64,000 nucleotides of DNA, taken from assembly GCF_900110215.1 (NCBI RefSeq), contig NZ_FOCX01000003.1, forward strand, positions 1 to 64,000. The letters run 5' to 3'. This document shows positions 16,157-25,257 of this stretch, in pieces. Position numbers and translations under genes: made by a program. The DNA comes from Halorientalis persicus. GTDB lineage: Archaea; Halobacteriota; Halobacteria; Halobacteriales; Haloarculaceae. The stretch's first letter is position 1. Every line of letters begins with the position of its first letter. The notes under the pieces are model-generated. The model made no database searches. It was not told the origin of the DNA and saw nothing but the letters and a program-made list of their open reading frames with translations.

Positions 16157-16980
16157 TGCCGGTCGACGCCGACCCCGCGGACCCGGCCAGCGAGGACGAC
16201 GCCGGGTCCGACGGAGCCGACCCGTCCGCCGACGATGCCCTCCCGATCAACGAACTGTTCCACTCCCTGCAGGGCGAGGGCCGACTCGCGGGCGTCCCGA
16301 GCGTGTTCGTCCGTACCAGCGGCTGTAACCTCCGGTGCTGGTTCTGTGACTCCTATCACACCTCCTGGGAGCCGTCCCACGCCTGGCTCGGTCTGGACGA
16401 GATCGTCGCCGAGGTCGAGAACTACGGGGCCGACCACGTCGTCCTCACGGGCGGCGAACCCCTCATGCACGACGAATCGGTAACCCTGCTGGACCGCCTC
16501 GACGCCGCGGGCTATCACACCACCGTCGAGACCAACGGGACGATCTACCGGGACGCCCCCATCGACCTCGCCAGCGTCAGCCCGAAACTGGCGAGCAGTA
16601 CGCCCTCGGCCGATCTGGTCGCAGAGGGGACGCCCCGCCCCGACGGCGAACCGGTCGACGCCGCGGCCGCAGAGCGCCACGAGGCCGACCGGCTCGATCT
16701 GGACGCGCTGGCCCGACTCGTCGAGACCTACGACACCCAGCTGAAGTTCGTCGTCACTGGTCCCGACGATATGGCCGAGATCGACCAGCTGGTCGACCGC
16801 GTCCGCGACGCCGCCAGCGCCACCGTCGCCGACACCGACGTGCTGTTGATGCCCGAGGGGACGACCCGGGACGCACTCGACGGGACCCGCGGGACCGTCG
16901 CCGAACTGGCCCTCGAACGGGGCTACCGCTACACCCCTCGGCTCCACGTCGACCTCTGGAACGACGCGCCCGGGACCTGA
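16156..16980 (+). CDS. queE: 7-carboxy-7-deazaguanine synthase (radical SAM)
   Basis: Third step of preQ0 synthesis, rearranging 6-carboxytetrahydropterin to CDG. The SAM-cluster motif is SGCNLRCWFCDSYHT with Cys57, Cys61 and Cys64, followed by VLTGGEPLM and VETNGTIY. An acidic low-complexity N-terminal stretch (about 2-28) precedes the core, LPINELFHSLQGEG. 274 residues, slightly long because of that stretch. Translationally coupled to queD. Confidence 0.95.
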   Translation: MPVDADPADPASEDDAGSDGADPSADDALPINELFHSLQGEGRLAGVPSVFVRTSGCNLRCWFCDSYHTSWEPSHAWLGLDEIVAEVENYGADHVVLTGGEPLMHDESVTLLDRLDAAGYHTTVETNGTIYRDAPIDLASVSPKLASSTPSADLVAEGTPRPDGEPVDAAAAERHEADRLDLDALARLVETYDTQLKFVVTGPDDMAEIDQLVDRVRDAASATVADTDVLLMPEGTTRDALDGTRGTVAELALERGYRYTPRLHVDLWNDAPGT

Positions 16981-16999
16981 CCGATCGCCACACCGACCC

Positions 17000-17743
17000 A
17001 TGACCGAAGACACACCACCCGACGACTCGACCGCCGACGCATCGACCACCGACCGTGACCGCCGCGCCGTGATCCTCGTCTCCGGCGGGATGGACAGCGC
17101 GACCGCCGTCTACGAGGCCATCGACCGCGGCTACGACCCCTACCTCCTGCACACCTCCTACGGGCAGGAGACCGAAGACAGGGAACGCGAGTGCGCCGAG
17201 GCGCTGGCCGCCGAGATCGCGGCCCCGAACTTTCTCCACGTCGAGACGGGCCACCTCGCGGCCATCGGTGCCTCCAGCCTCACCGACGACGAGATCGAGG
17301 TCGACGACGCCGATCCCGACAGCGACGAGATCCCGAGTTCCTACGTCCCGTTCCGCAACGCGAACCTGCTCGCGATGGCCGTCTCCTACGCCGAAGCCAA
17401 CGACTGCGAGGCCGTGTTCATCGGCGCGCACAGCGAGGACTTCTCGGGGTACCCCGACTGCCGGCCCGCCTTCTTCGACGCGTTCCAGACCGTGATCGAC
17501 GCCGGGACGAAACCCGACACGGAGATCGCCCTCGTCGCGCCGTTCGTCGAGTGGTCGAAAACCGACATCGCCGAGCGCGGCCTGGAACTGGGCGTGCCCT
17601 ACGACCTGACCTGGAGCTGTTACCGCGACGACGCGCCGGCCTGTGGCACCTGTGACGCCTGTGCCTTCCGGCTAGAGGCCTTCCAGAACTGCGGCGTCGA
17701 AGACCCGATCGACTACGCCGAGCGTCCCGACTACGCCGACTGA
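17000..17743 (+). CDS. queC: 7-cyano-7-deazaguanine (preQ0) synthase
   Basis: Last step to preQ0: ATP-dependent conversion of the CDG carboxylate to nitrile. The PP-loop SGGMDSATA lies near residue 28. Further motifs are YVPFRNANLLAMA, GAHSEDFSGYPDCRP, and the zinc site WSCY ... CGTCDAC near the C-terminus. 247 residues, family-typical. Lies 19 bases after queE in the same operon. Confidence 0.95.
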   Translation: MTEDTPPDDSTADASTTDRDRRAVILVSGGMDSATAVYEAIDRGYDPYLLHTSYGQETEDRERECAEALAAEIAAPNFLHVETGHLAAIGASSLTDDEIEVDDADPDSDEIPSSYVPFRNANLLAMAVSYAEANDCEAVFIGAHSEDFSGYPDCRPAFFDAFQTVIDAGTKPDTEIALVAPFVEWSKTDIAERGLELGVPYDLTWSCYRDDAPACGTCDACAFRLEAFQNCGVEDPIDYAERPDYAD

Positions 17744-17810
17744 GCGGGCGACGCCACACGCCCTTCTCGCAAGCACTCGGTAACTACAACGCCTGTTTGT
17801 CAATCGAGGA

Positions 17811-17820
17811 GATTTATGAG
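17811..17820 (+). promoter_or_regulatory. TATA-like box for the small membrane gene
   Basis: GATTTATGAG lies about 28 bases before the ATG at 17844, the spacing of a leaderless start. Confidence 0.4.
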
Positions 17821-17843
17821 ACCATCCGTGGATAGTTCTGGTG

Positions 17844-18038
17844 ATGCCGTCGACCCTCCGCCCCGCTCTGCGTGCCCTCCCCCTGTCCGCGGTCGATCTC
17901 ATCGCGGCCGCCGCCCTCTACGAGTTCGTCAGTCCCGCGATCGGCGTTCTGCTCGCCGTCGTCGGCGCGCTCGTCCTCGGCGTCGTCCTCGTGCGGCTCT
18001 ACCGCGTCGCCTCCCAGCGCGTCCCCGCGCGGCACTAG
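17844..18038 (+). CDS. small membrane protein
   Basis: 64 residues; the middle (VDLIAAAALYEFVSPAIGVLLAVVGALVLGVVLVRLY) forms two membrane helices with a positively charged C-terminal end. No function recognised. The stop overlaps the convergent gene at 18035 by four bases. Confidence 0.6.
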   Translation: MPSTLRPALRALPLSAVDLIAAAALYEFVSPAIGVLLAVVGALVLGVVLVRLYRVASQRVPARH

Positions 18039-19645
18039 CCCGCGCCGGCCGTCGCGTTCCCACCCGGCCCGGTCTGTGAGACGACGTACCGCCGTCCGGC
18101 CATCGGCTCCAGCAGCGCGTCCACCGGCGCCCTGTCGTCGGTGAGGACCGGCACGTCGCCGGTCTCGACCTCGGCCTGGTAGTCGGCCAACTCCGTCGAG
18201 AGTCCGATCCCGATGTCCCGACGCTCGTCGCGGGCTTCCAGTTGGGCCTGACTGACCCGCTCGTCGGATTTCGTCGCGACCACCTCGATGTTCTGGACGA
18301 CCGACCCGCCGGTCGTCGGGAAGCTGTACACCTGGGGGTACACCTGATTTATCGTCTTGTACTCCGCGCGGTAGAACTGCGAGGCCGGCCCCGTCGGCGC
18401 GGAGATCAGGTTCGCCAGCAGGATGCCGTCCTCGTCGAGTCGGTTGGCGGTCAACTGCATGAACTCCCGCGTGGTGAGCTGGAAGGGTACCTTGTCTTTC
18501 TTGTAGGCGTCCAGTACGATCAGGTCGTAGGTCTCGTCCGTGTTCCGGAGGAACTCCCGGCCCTCGGCGTTGTAGATGTTCGTGTTCGGCCCTTCCTCGA
18601 CGCCGAAGTGCGCTTTCGCCACGCGGATCACCTCGGGGTCGATCTCCACCACGTCGACGGTCACGTCGTAGTCGTTCACGAACCGCTTGGGGCCGGTGAA
18701 CCCGCCCCCGCCGATAAAGAGGACGCGGTCGATGTCGCCCGAGCGGTGGGGCGCGTTCGTGGTCGTCTCGTTGGGCCAGTCGGCCAGCAGGAAGGGGACG
18801 TGGAAGTAGCGAGTGTACTCGAAGACGTGGCGGTTCCGATACTCCAGGTCCATCGCGCTGTGGGGCTGGCCGTCCAGATACAGCGTCCGGGTGTCGCCCA
18901 GGTCCGCGACGACGAGTTCCTGATACGGCGTCTGGGTCTGGTAGACGGTCTCGCCGCGAACCGAATAGCCCGCCGAGGGCACCGCGACCGCGCCGACCAG
19001 CAACACGCCGACGAACGCCGTCGCCAGCACCGTCCGCCGCGGGAACGTCGGTGCGAGGATCACCAGCGACGTGCCCACGAGCAGGAGGCCGAACACCAGC
19101 CCGATCAGCGACACCGAAAGTGATGGAATCAACAGGAAGGTCGCGCCGAACGCGCCGACGATGCTCCCGATGGTCCCGACCGCGTAGACGTGCCCCGAGG
19201 CCGCGCCTTTGCTCTCCTTTCTGGACAGTTCCGCGCCGTAGGGACTGATGAACCCCAGCAGGTAGGTCGGCGGGCCGAAAAGCACCGTCACCGCGGGGAG
19301 AGAGGCAAACCGCGGCGGCAGGGGGAATCCCGAGAGGCCCGCCAGCAGGAGGTCGCCGGCCAGGATGAGGACGGCGACGAACGCACCCGTCGCCAGCAGG
19401 ATCCGGACGAGTCGCTCCTCGGTGGCCCGCCGGCTCGCTCGCTTCCCACCCTGATAGTAGCCCAGGCTCAGCGCGGCCAGGAAGACGCCGATGATCGACC
19501 CCCAGGTGTAGATGCTGCTCCCGAACTGCGGGGCGACCATCCGGCCCGCCAGGATCTCGAGGCCCATGCTGACGACGCCGGAGACGAACACCGCCAGTTC
19601 CGGACTCGACACCCGCCCCGAGACCCGCTGGGACAGCGCACTCAT
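18035..19645 (-). CDS. spermidine-synthase-like methyltransferase fold fused to a membrane domain
   Basis: 536 residues. The N-terminal 220 contain about seven membrane helices (GVVSMGLEILAGRMVAPQFGSS, typical of fused transporter-like domains). The C-terminal 300 form a spermidine-synthase/SAM-binding domain: RVLFIGGGGFTGPKRF, VDVVEIDPEVIRVAKAHFG, YDLIVLDAYKKDKVPFQLTTREF. The DAY motif carries an Asp where polyamine synthases have their catalytic Asp. The exact product is unknown; such fusions are widespread. Convergent with the small membrane gene, 4-bp overlap. Confidence 0.88.
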   Translation of the reverse strand: MSALSQRVSGRVSSPELAVFVSGVVSMGLEILAGRMVAPQFGSSIYTWGSIIGVFLAALSLGYYQGGKRASRRATEERLVRILLATGAFVAVLILAGDLLLAGLSGFPLPPRFASLPAVTVLFGPPTYLLGFISPYGAELSRKESKGAASGHVYAVGTIGSIVGAFGATFLLIPSLSVSLIGLVFGLLLVGTSLVILAPTFPRRTVLATAFVGVLLVGAVAVPSAGYSVRGETVYQTQTPYQELVVADLGDTRTLYLDGQPHSAMDLEYRNRHVFEYTRYFHVPFLLADWPNETTTNAPHRSGDIDRVLFIGGGGFTGPKRFVNDYDVTVDVVEIDPEVIRVAKAHFGVEEGPNTNIYNAEGREFLRNTDETYDLIVLDAYKKDKVPFQLTTREFMQLTANRLDEDGILLANLISAPTGPASQFYRAEYKTINQVYPQVYSFPTTGGSVVQNIEVVATKSDERVSQAQLEARDERRDIGIGLSTELADYQAEVETGDVPVLTDDRAPVDALLEPMAGRRYVVSQTGPGGNATAGAG

Positions 19646-19722
19646 TCTCAGTTGCTATGGCGAGCAGCGTCTAAAGTTCGGCGGACGGCTCGGTGGGTCG
19701 CCGGTACCACTCGCTCCGATCG

Positions 19723-20952
19723 TCACGCTCGGACCAGCCCACGAGCCAGCAATCCGGCGCTCGCCAGCAGGCAGACCGCGAGGCCGGTGAGGGCGACGGT
19801 GTAGTCGGCCACGGCCGCGACCGACCCCATGTAGACGGGACCGAACGCCCCGGCGCCCTGAAACAGCGCCCGGGCGGCGCCGAGGTCGCCGCCGGTGTTG
19901 TCGTCGGGTGCGGCGTCGAGCAACACGGCGTCGGTGACCGGGAACAGCGACTTGTAGCCCAGGGCGAACAGGACGATGGCACCGGTCACGGCCCACAGCG
20001 CCGACGCGAGGACGAGGCCGGAAAGCGCCACCACGGCCAGCGAGAGGCCGGCAACACCGACCGCCCGGCGGGGGAACCGGTCCGAGACGAGACCGGCCAG
20101 CGGCTTCGCACCGATGCCGACGACGAACATGACCGCGAACAGCCCCGCCGCCAGCGCCTCGCTCGTGCCCTTCCCCTGTGCGAGGTAGGTCGGCAGGAAG
20201 TTGACCCACGCGCCGACGACGAAGAAGAAAATCGAGAAGGCCACGAGCCCTTCCCGCTGGCCACGGGTCGCCCCGAGCCGCCGCACGGTCGCGCCGAGCC
20301 CGAGGTCCATCCGGCCGAGCCGGTAGGGATCGCGGTTCCAGCGGACGTAGACCACGCCGAGGACGAAGAGCGCCACGGCCACGGGGAGGAACGGGGCCCG
20401 CCAGCTGAGACCCGGAACGGTCGGAACGAGCGTGCCCACGGGGCCGAGCCCGGCCGCGCCGGCGCCCGTAACCACCAGCGCCGCGAGCGAGGCGAGGACA
20501 CCGCCCACGTCGGTCCCGGCGGCGTACAGCCCGAGCGCCTGCCCGCGGCGCTCGACGAACAGGTCCGACAGCAGGGCCCGGGACGGGATGGCGTACAGCC
20601 CCTTCCCGAGTCCGAGCGCGAGCGCGCCGCCGGCGAACAGGAGCGGTGAGACGGCACTCGCGAGCAGCAGACAGGCGGCGGTCAGCGCCGCGAGACCGGG
20701 GACGATCAGCGCCGCCCGGGAGAATCGGTCCGAGAGCCGACCGCTGGGGTACTGGACGACCGCGTAGACCGCCTGAAACCCGCCGAGGACGAACCCGGCG
20801 GTCACGGTGGTGATGCCCAGGTCGTCGATGATGGCGGGTAAAAGCGGCGAGAGCAGGAAGCGGCCGAGCTGGAGGACCGCCCAGGCGAGGGCGAGACTGC
20901 CGAGCATCCGACCGCCGTAGCCGGCGAACAGCGACTCGTCGCGTGTCGTCAC
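19723..20952 (-). CDS. MFS transporter
   Basis: 409 residues from a GTG start, 12 hydrophobic segments. The loop 2-3 signature appears as YPSGRLSDRFSRAALI and a second, related motif as GLVSDRFPRRAVGV in the second half. Substrate not predictable. Stands alone between the synthase fusion and the acyl-CoA dehydrogenase. Confidence 0.92.
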   Translation of the reverse strand: MTTRDESLFAGYGGRMLGSLALAWAVLQLGRFLLSPLLPAIIDDLGITTVTAGFVLGGFQAVYAVVQYPSGRLSDRFSRAALIVPGLAALTAACLLLASAVSPLLFAGGALALGLGKGLYAIPSRALLSDLFVERRGQALGLYAAGTDVGGVLASLAALVVTGAGAAGLGPVGTLVPTVPGLSWRAPFLPVAVALFVLGVVYVRWNRDPYRLGRMDLGLGATVRRLGATRGQREGLVAFSIFFFVVGAWVNFLPTYLAQGKGTSEALAAGLFAVMFVVGIGAKPLAGLVSDRFPRRAVGVAGLSLAVVALSGLVLASALWAVTGAIVLFALGYKSLFPVTDAVLLDAAPDDNTGGDLGAARALFQGAGAFGPVYMGSVAAVADYTVALTGLAVCLLASAGLLARGLVRA

Positions 20953-20991
20953 GACTCGGCTCAGCCTCCGGAAAAACTTGGGTGACTCGTT

Positions 20992-22128
20992 CTAGAGCCG
21001 GTCGGCGATGATGTTCTTCTGGATCTCGCTGGTGCCCTCGTAGATCTTGGTAATCCGGGCGTCGCGGTAGTAGCGCTCGACCGGGTGGTCGGTGACGTAG
21101 CCCGCACCGCCGTGGACCTGGATGGCCTCGTCGGCCACGTCGACGGCGTGTTCGGAGGCGAACAGCTTCGCCATACTGGCGAACTTCGCGGCGGTCTGGT
21201 CACGGCCGGCCTCGACCGTACTCGCGGCGCGGTAGGTCAGCGAGCGGGCGGCCTCGACGTTGGTCGCCATCTCGGCGAGCTTGTGCTGGATGGCCTGGAA
21301 CCCGTCGATTGTCTGGCCGAACTGCTCGCGCTCGCTGGCGTACTCGATGGCGGCGTCGAGGGCTCCCTCTGCCGCACCGACGGCCTGGGCGGCCACGCTG
21401 GTCCGGCCGGAGGCGAAGAAGTCCATCAGCTGGTAGAAGCCCTTGTCGACCTCGCCGATCACGTTGTCCTCCGGGACGCGCACGTCGTCCAGCACGACCT
21501 CCGCCAGATCCGAGGCGCGGATGCCGAGCTTGTTGTCGATCTTCTCGGTCTGGACGCCGTCGGTGTCCATCGGCACGAGGAAGGCGGTGATGCCGCCGTG
21601 ACCCTCGCCGGGTGTCGTCTTGGTCATGCAGACGCCCACGTCGGCGACGGTGCCGTTGGTGATCCACATCTTGTTGCCGTTGATGACCCACTCGTCACCG
21701 TCTTTCTCGGCTTTCGTCTCGATGCCGGCGACGTTGCTCCCGTGGGCCGGCTCGGAGATCATCGAACAGGACGCCGAATCACCGTTGGCGATCGGCGGCA
21801 GGTACTCCTCTTTCATCCACTCGTCGCCGTACTCGACGATCATGTCCGTCCCGAAGCCGGCCGAGCCGACGGCGCTCCCGATGCCGGGGTCGGCCCGCCA
21901 GAGTTCCTCCGTGACGATGGTCGAGGACAGCTTGTCCATCCCCGCACCGCCGTACTCCAGAGGGATGTTCGGCGCGACGAAGTCGGCCTCGGCGGCCTTC
22001 CGCCGGATCTCCTCGGGATACTCCTTGTTCTGGTCGTGCTCTTTGGCGACCGGCTGCATCTCCTCCTCGCCGAACTCGCGAACGGCCTTCCTGATCGCGC
22101 GGTGTTCGTCCGATAGCTGGAACGACAT
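20992..22128 (-). CDS. acyl-CoA dehydrogenase
   Basis: FAD enzyme that introduces the alpha-beta double bond in acyl-CoA; 378 residues, usual for the family. Motifs: SCSMISEPAHGSNVAGIET (FAD/substrate), WITNGTVADVGVCMTK, RVPEDNVIG, AIQHKLAEMATNVEAAR, QVHGGAGYVTDHPVERYYRDARI with the IYEGTSEIQ helix. The Glu of IYEGTSE is the likely catalytic base. One of two dehydrogenases in the window; this one has no beta-oxidation neighbour. Confidence 0.95.
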   Translation of the reverse strand: MSFQLSDEHRAIRKAVREFGEEEMQPVAKEHDQNKEYPEEIRRKAAEADFVAPNIPLEYGGAGMDKLSSTIVTEELWRADPGIGSAVGSAGFGTDMIVEYGDEWMKEEYLPPIANGDSASCSMISEPAHGSNVAGIETKAEKDGDEWVINGNKMWITNGTVADVGVCMTKTTPGEGHGGITAFLVPMDTDGVQTEKIDNKLGIRASDLAEVVLDDVRVPEDNVIGEVDKGFYQLMDFFASGRTSVAAQAVGAAEGALDAAIEYASEREQFGQTIDGFQAIQHKLAEMATNVEAARSLTYRAASTVEAGRDQTAAKFASMAKLFASEHAVDVADEAIQVHGGAGYVTDHPVERYYRDARITKIYEGTSEIQKNIIADRL

Positions 22129-22151
22129 ACGCCACCCTAATGCCTGTCCTG

Positions 22152-22162
22152 TAAAATATATT
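22152..22162 (-). promoter_or_regulatory. TATA box of the acyl-CoA dehydrogenase gene
   Basis: AATATATTTTA on the minus strand is centred about 28 bases before the ATG at 22128, so the mRNA is probably leaderless. Confidence 0.6.
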
Positions 22163-22227
22163 CCGGCATCAGGTTACGGTGTTAAGAATACACTCGGCTT
22201 CGAAGCTGTCTGTAAATAAACCTCTTT

Positions 22228-22833
22228 TCAGGCCATCGAAATTTCCGGGTAGGACTGGCGCTGTCCGGTCGAGTTGCGGGCCAGCACGCGGGCGGTCGCG
22301 CCCCGCCGGCCGTCGCGGCGTTCGGTGCGCTCGTCGTAGTGGACCACTGTGAGATCCAGACAGGCCCGCAGGAGTTCGTTGGCGGCGAAGCGGTAGCGGT
22401 CCGTGCTGGGGCCGAGCGCGACCGGATCCGCGGTTCGGAGGTGGTGCTGGACGAACAGGTAGCCGCCGGGCTCTAACGCAGATTTGATGTCCGAGAGGCG
22501 GTCGATGGCCCGGTAGAAGCTGATGGTGATCACGGCGTACGCCGATGCCGGGAACCCGTGGCTCGGTACGTCGGTCTGGATCGGTTCGATCCGGTCGGCG
22601 ACACCTCGCTCGCGGGCGTTCTCGCGGGTAATCTCTAGCCCCGCCCGTGACTGGTCGAGGGCGTCGACGCGGTAGCCTTTCTCGGCGAGGAAGACGGCGT
22701 TGCGGCCGGTCCCCGTCGCCACGTCCAGCGCCCGGCCCTCGGGGAAGGCGTCGACGGCACGTTCGAGTAACGGATCGGGCTCGGGGTCCTGCGGGTACTC
22801 GCCCGCGCGGAACCGCTCGTCCCAGTTCGACAT
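22228..22833 (-). CDS. class I SAM-dependent methyltransferase
   Basis: 201 residues from ATG 22833 (MSNWDERFRAGEYP). The Rossmann fold is plain: ALDVATGTGRNAVFLAEKGYRVDALDQS (motif I and acidic loop), AYAVITISFYRAID, ALEPGGYLFVQHH. Closest in style to the TehB/tellurite-thiopurine group, but the substrate is open. The upstream ATG at 22863 adds ten unlikely residues. Confidence 0.9.
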   Translation of the reverse strand: MSNWDERFRAGEYPQDPEPDPLLERAVDAFPEGRALDVATGTGRNAVFLAEKGYRVDALDQSRAGLEITRENARERGVADRIEPIQTDVPSHGFPASAYAVITISFYRAIDRLSDIKSALEPGGYLFVQHHLRTADPVALGPSTDRYRFAANELLRACLDLTVVHYDERTERRDGRRGATARVLARNSTGQRQSYPEISMA

Positions 22834-22943
22834 ACCAGAACCGAGGGCCGCCGGCACCGTCAAGGCCGGGGTCGGCGGTTCCGGAACCGGCCCGTCTCGC
22901 CGCGAGCGTCGGCGCTTTCCCCGGCAGACACGTCCAGTTCGTG

Positions 22944-24041
22944 ATGACCGACGACCTCTTTACGCCGCTGCCGCTCTCGGAAACGACACTCTCCAATCGC
23001 GTGATGGTCTCGCCGATGTGCCAGTACTCCTGTGACGCCCGCGACGGCCTCGCGACGGACTGGCACTTCCAGCATCTGGCCAGCCGTGCCGTCGGCGGCG
23101 CGGGCGTCGTGATGACCGAAGCCACCGCCGTCGAACTCCGGGGTCGCATCTCTCCCGAGGACCTGGGGATCTGGAGCGACGACCACGCCGACGCCCTCGC
23201 CGACATCACCGACTTCGTCCGCGAGCAGGGGAGCCGGCCCGGGATCCAGCTCGCCCACGCCGGCCGGAAGGCCGCCACGTCCCGCCCGTGGGAGGGCCAC
23301 GACCCCCTCCAGCCCGAGGAGGGCGGCTGGGAGACCCTCGCGCCGACCGACGAGCCCTACCCCTACGACGACGACGCGCCGCCGACCCGTGCGATGACCG
23401 AGGCCGACCTCGCGGACGTGCGCGATGCCTTCGCCGACGCCGCCCGCCGCGCGCTCGACGCGGGCTTCGAGATCGCCGAGGTCCACGCCGCCCACGGCTA
23501 CCTCCTCCACGAGTTCCTCTCGCCGGTGACGAACACCCGCGAGGACGCCTATGGCGGCGATTTCGAGTCCCGCATCCGGTTCCCCCTCGAAGTCATCGAG
23601 GCCGTCCGCGAGGTCTGGCCCGACGAGAAACCCGTCTTCGTCCGTATCTCCGCGACTGACTGGCTCCCCGACCGGGAGTCCTGGACTGTCGACGACTCGA
23701 TCCGCTTCGCCGACCGGGCCAGCGAGGCCGGCGTCGACCTGATCGACGTTTCGGCGGGTGGCATCCACCCCGACCAGCAGATCCCGTCCGGTGGCCCCGG
23801 CTACCAGATCCGGTACGGTCGCCGGGTCCGGGAGGGCGTCGACACCGACCTGAAGGTCGGAGCCGTCGGCGGGATCACGACGCCCGAACAGGCCGATTCC
23901 CTCGTGCGAAACGGACGGGCCGACCTCGCTATCGTCGGCCGCGAACACCTGCGCGATCCGTACTTCACGCTCCACGCCGCACAGAAACTGGGGCGGGACG
24001 ACGAGGTGGACGTGCCGCCGCAGTACCACCGGGCGTTCTGA
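22944..24041 (+). CDS. old yellow enzyme family NADH:flavin oxidoreductase
   Basis: 365-residue FMN-binding TIM barrel of the YqjM-like branch. Motifs: MVSPMCQYSCD (with the branch-typical Cys), QLAHAGRKA, EVHAAHGYLLHEFLSPVTNTREDAYGG (His-His active-site pair replaced by HAAH), AVGGITTPEQAD and DLAIVGREHLRDPYF. Reduces activated C=C bonds; physiological substrate unknown. Divergent from the methyltransferase gene. Confidence 0.95.
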   Translation: MTDDLFTPLPLSETTLSNRVMVSPMCQYSCDARDGLATDWHFQHLASRAVGGAGVVMTEATAVELRGRISPEDLGIWSDDHADALADITDFVREQGSRPGIQLAHAGRKAATSRPWEGHDPLQPEEGGWETLAPTDEPYPYDDDAPPTRAMTEADLADVRDAFADAARRALDAGFEIAEVHAAHGYLLHEFLSPVTNTREDAYGGDFESRIRFPLEVIEAVREVWPDEKPVFVRISATDWLPDRESWTVDDSIRFADRASEAGVDLIDVSAGGIHPDQQIPSGGPGYQIRYGRRVREGVDTDLKVGAVGGITTPEQADSLVRNGRADLAIVGREHLRDPYFTLHAAQKLGRDDEVDVPPQYHRAF

Positions 24042-24191
24042 ATCGGTCGCTTATTTTGGGCGGGCACACGTTCCGCCATGATCGCATCCCCAAAACAGGG
24101 TGCTAATCCAAACGAATGACTATTTAAAAATATTATGGATTTTATAATAAAATAGAATTTATAAAATTGGCTTTCGGAGCTATAGTGTAGG
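24042..24191. other. AT-rich intergenic segment
   Basis: From about 24115 to 24175 the sequence is dominated by A and T (TATTTAAAAATATTATGG, then TTTATAATAAAATAG), in sharp contrast to the GC-rich flanks. It probably carries the promoter of the small ORF at 24192 and marks foreign DNA. No terminal repeats or second gene are visible. Confidence 0.6.
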
Positions 24192-24449
24192 ATGTCTGCT
24201 ACCGATATTGATGCACATGATGCGGTGAAGAGAGCGGTTGAACGTGCAGTAGACGAATACACGGAAGCAATCAGTGCAGTTGACACCGGGTTTTTGAACC
24301 CGAACACGATGGGCATTGGTGAATCAGAAATTGCAGAGTATTATTCAAAGAACCACAATGAGCGAACTCATCAAGCGAAAATTGAGTTAACAAAGACAGA
24401 AGATGCGAAGTTCCAGGCAGAAGTACTAGGTGTGAAGGAACTACAGTGA
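24192..24449 (+). CDS. small AT-rich hypothetical protein
   Basis: 85 residues, helical, starting MSATDIDAHDAVKRAVERAVDEY. Codons such as ATT, GAA, AAA, TTA and AGA are frequent, quite unlike every neighbour, which prefer GC-ending codons; this points to recent acquisition. No motif or homologue recognised. The 132 bases after it, up to the glyoxalase gene, show nothing definable. Confidence 0.55.
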   Translation: MSATDIDAHDAVKRAVERAVDEYTEAISAVDTGFLNPNTMGIGESEIAEYYSKNHNERTHQAKIELTKTEDAKFQAEVLGVKELQ

Positions 24450-24581
24450 GACTGTCTTACGTGGATCGTTCGCCAAAGACACGCTCTAAGTCTCGCACGT
24501 CGTTCCTGGCGGGAGTCGGATAGATCCGTGATTCAGCGCGCCACGTCGCTCACATTTTCGACTGGGCGTCTCTGTCTTGCT

Positions 24582-25193
24582 TCAGAACTTCGACCCGCTC
24601 GGCGCGTCCGGCAGTTCCACCTTGTCGTACTCGATGCCGAGTTCGTTGAGGGCCGCTTCCACGTCCTCTTCGCGGGCGAAGTCAGCGCCGGCTTCCTCGC
24701 GGATGCGCTGGGCGGTCGCGAGCACCTCGCCCTTGCGCTCGTCGGGGATCGAGAACTTGTCGGTCGAGAGTTCCAGGAGGAAGCCGTTGTGGTCGCGGGT
24801 GTACAGCGAGTGGAAGATGCCCCGATCGAACTCGTTGTAGTGGCGGTCGGCGTCGTCGAGGGCCTCGCGAATCTCGACGAACCGCTCGGGGTCGATCGAC
24901 AGGGCGAGGTGGTGGACGCCGCCGACGCCGCCCCGTGGCGGTTGCTGGTTCGAGGGCCGGTCGCCGACGAAGAAGGTGATGATACGACCGTCGCCGGTGT
25001 CGAAAAACAGGTGGGTCGAGGAGGGGTCGTCGAGGTTGGGCTGGCGCAGGACCAGCGGCATCCCCAGGAGATCGCGGTAGAATTCGATGGTGTCCTCCTC
25101 GTTGCTGCCGACCAGCGTGATGTGGTCGGTGCCGGTGGTGTGGATGGGGCTGTCCGGGAGGTCCGCGGTCACGTCGGGGGTGTCGTCTGCCAT
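24582..25193 (-). CDS. VOC-family (glyoxalase/extradiol dioxygenase fold) protein
   Basis: 203 residues from ATG 25193. The first paired-beta unit has DHITLVGSNEEDTIEFYRDLLGMPLVLRQ and the second GGVHHLALSIDP ... DHNGFLLELSTD. The metal ligands of the fold are in place (His of DHITL, His of HHLAL, Glu of LLELST). A C-terminal helical extension of about 50 residues follows. Substrate unknown. Confidence 0.88.
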   Translation of the reverse strand: MADDTPDVTADLPDSPIHTTGTDHITLVGSNEEDTIEFYRDLLGMPLVLRQPNLDDPSSTHLFFDTGDGRIITFFVGDRPSNQQPPRGGVGGVHHLALSIDPERFVEIREALDDADRHYNEFDRGIFHSLYTRDHNGFLLELSTDKFSIPDERKGEVLATAQRIREEAGADFAREEDVEAALNELGIEYDKVELPDAPSGSKF

Positions 25194-25257
25194 GGTCCCC
25201 TGTACGGGCGGGATTCGCTTGGGCCTGTCGGCGATCCGGCCCCTGTCGGCCCGGGGG

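Noticed and set aside
17817-18079. Alternative frame from ATG 17817 with a GAGGAGA just upstream
   Set aside because: Its translation is Arg/Pro-rich without hydrophobic or domain pattern; the membrane protein frame at 17844 is more protein-like and fits the TATA spacing.
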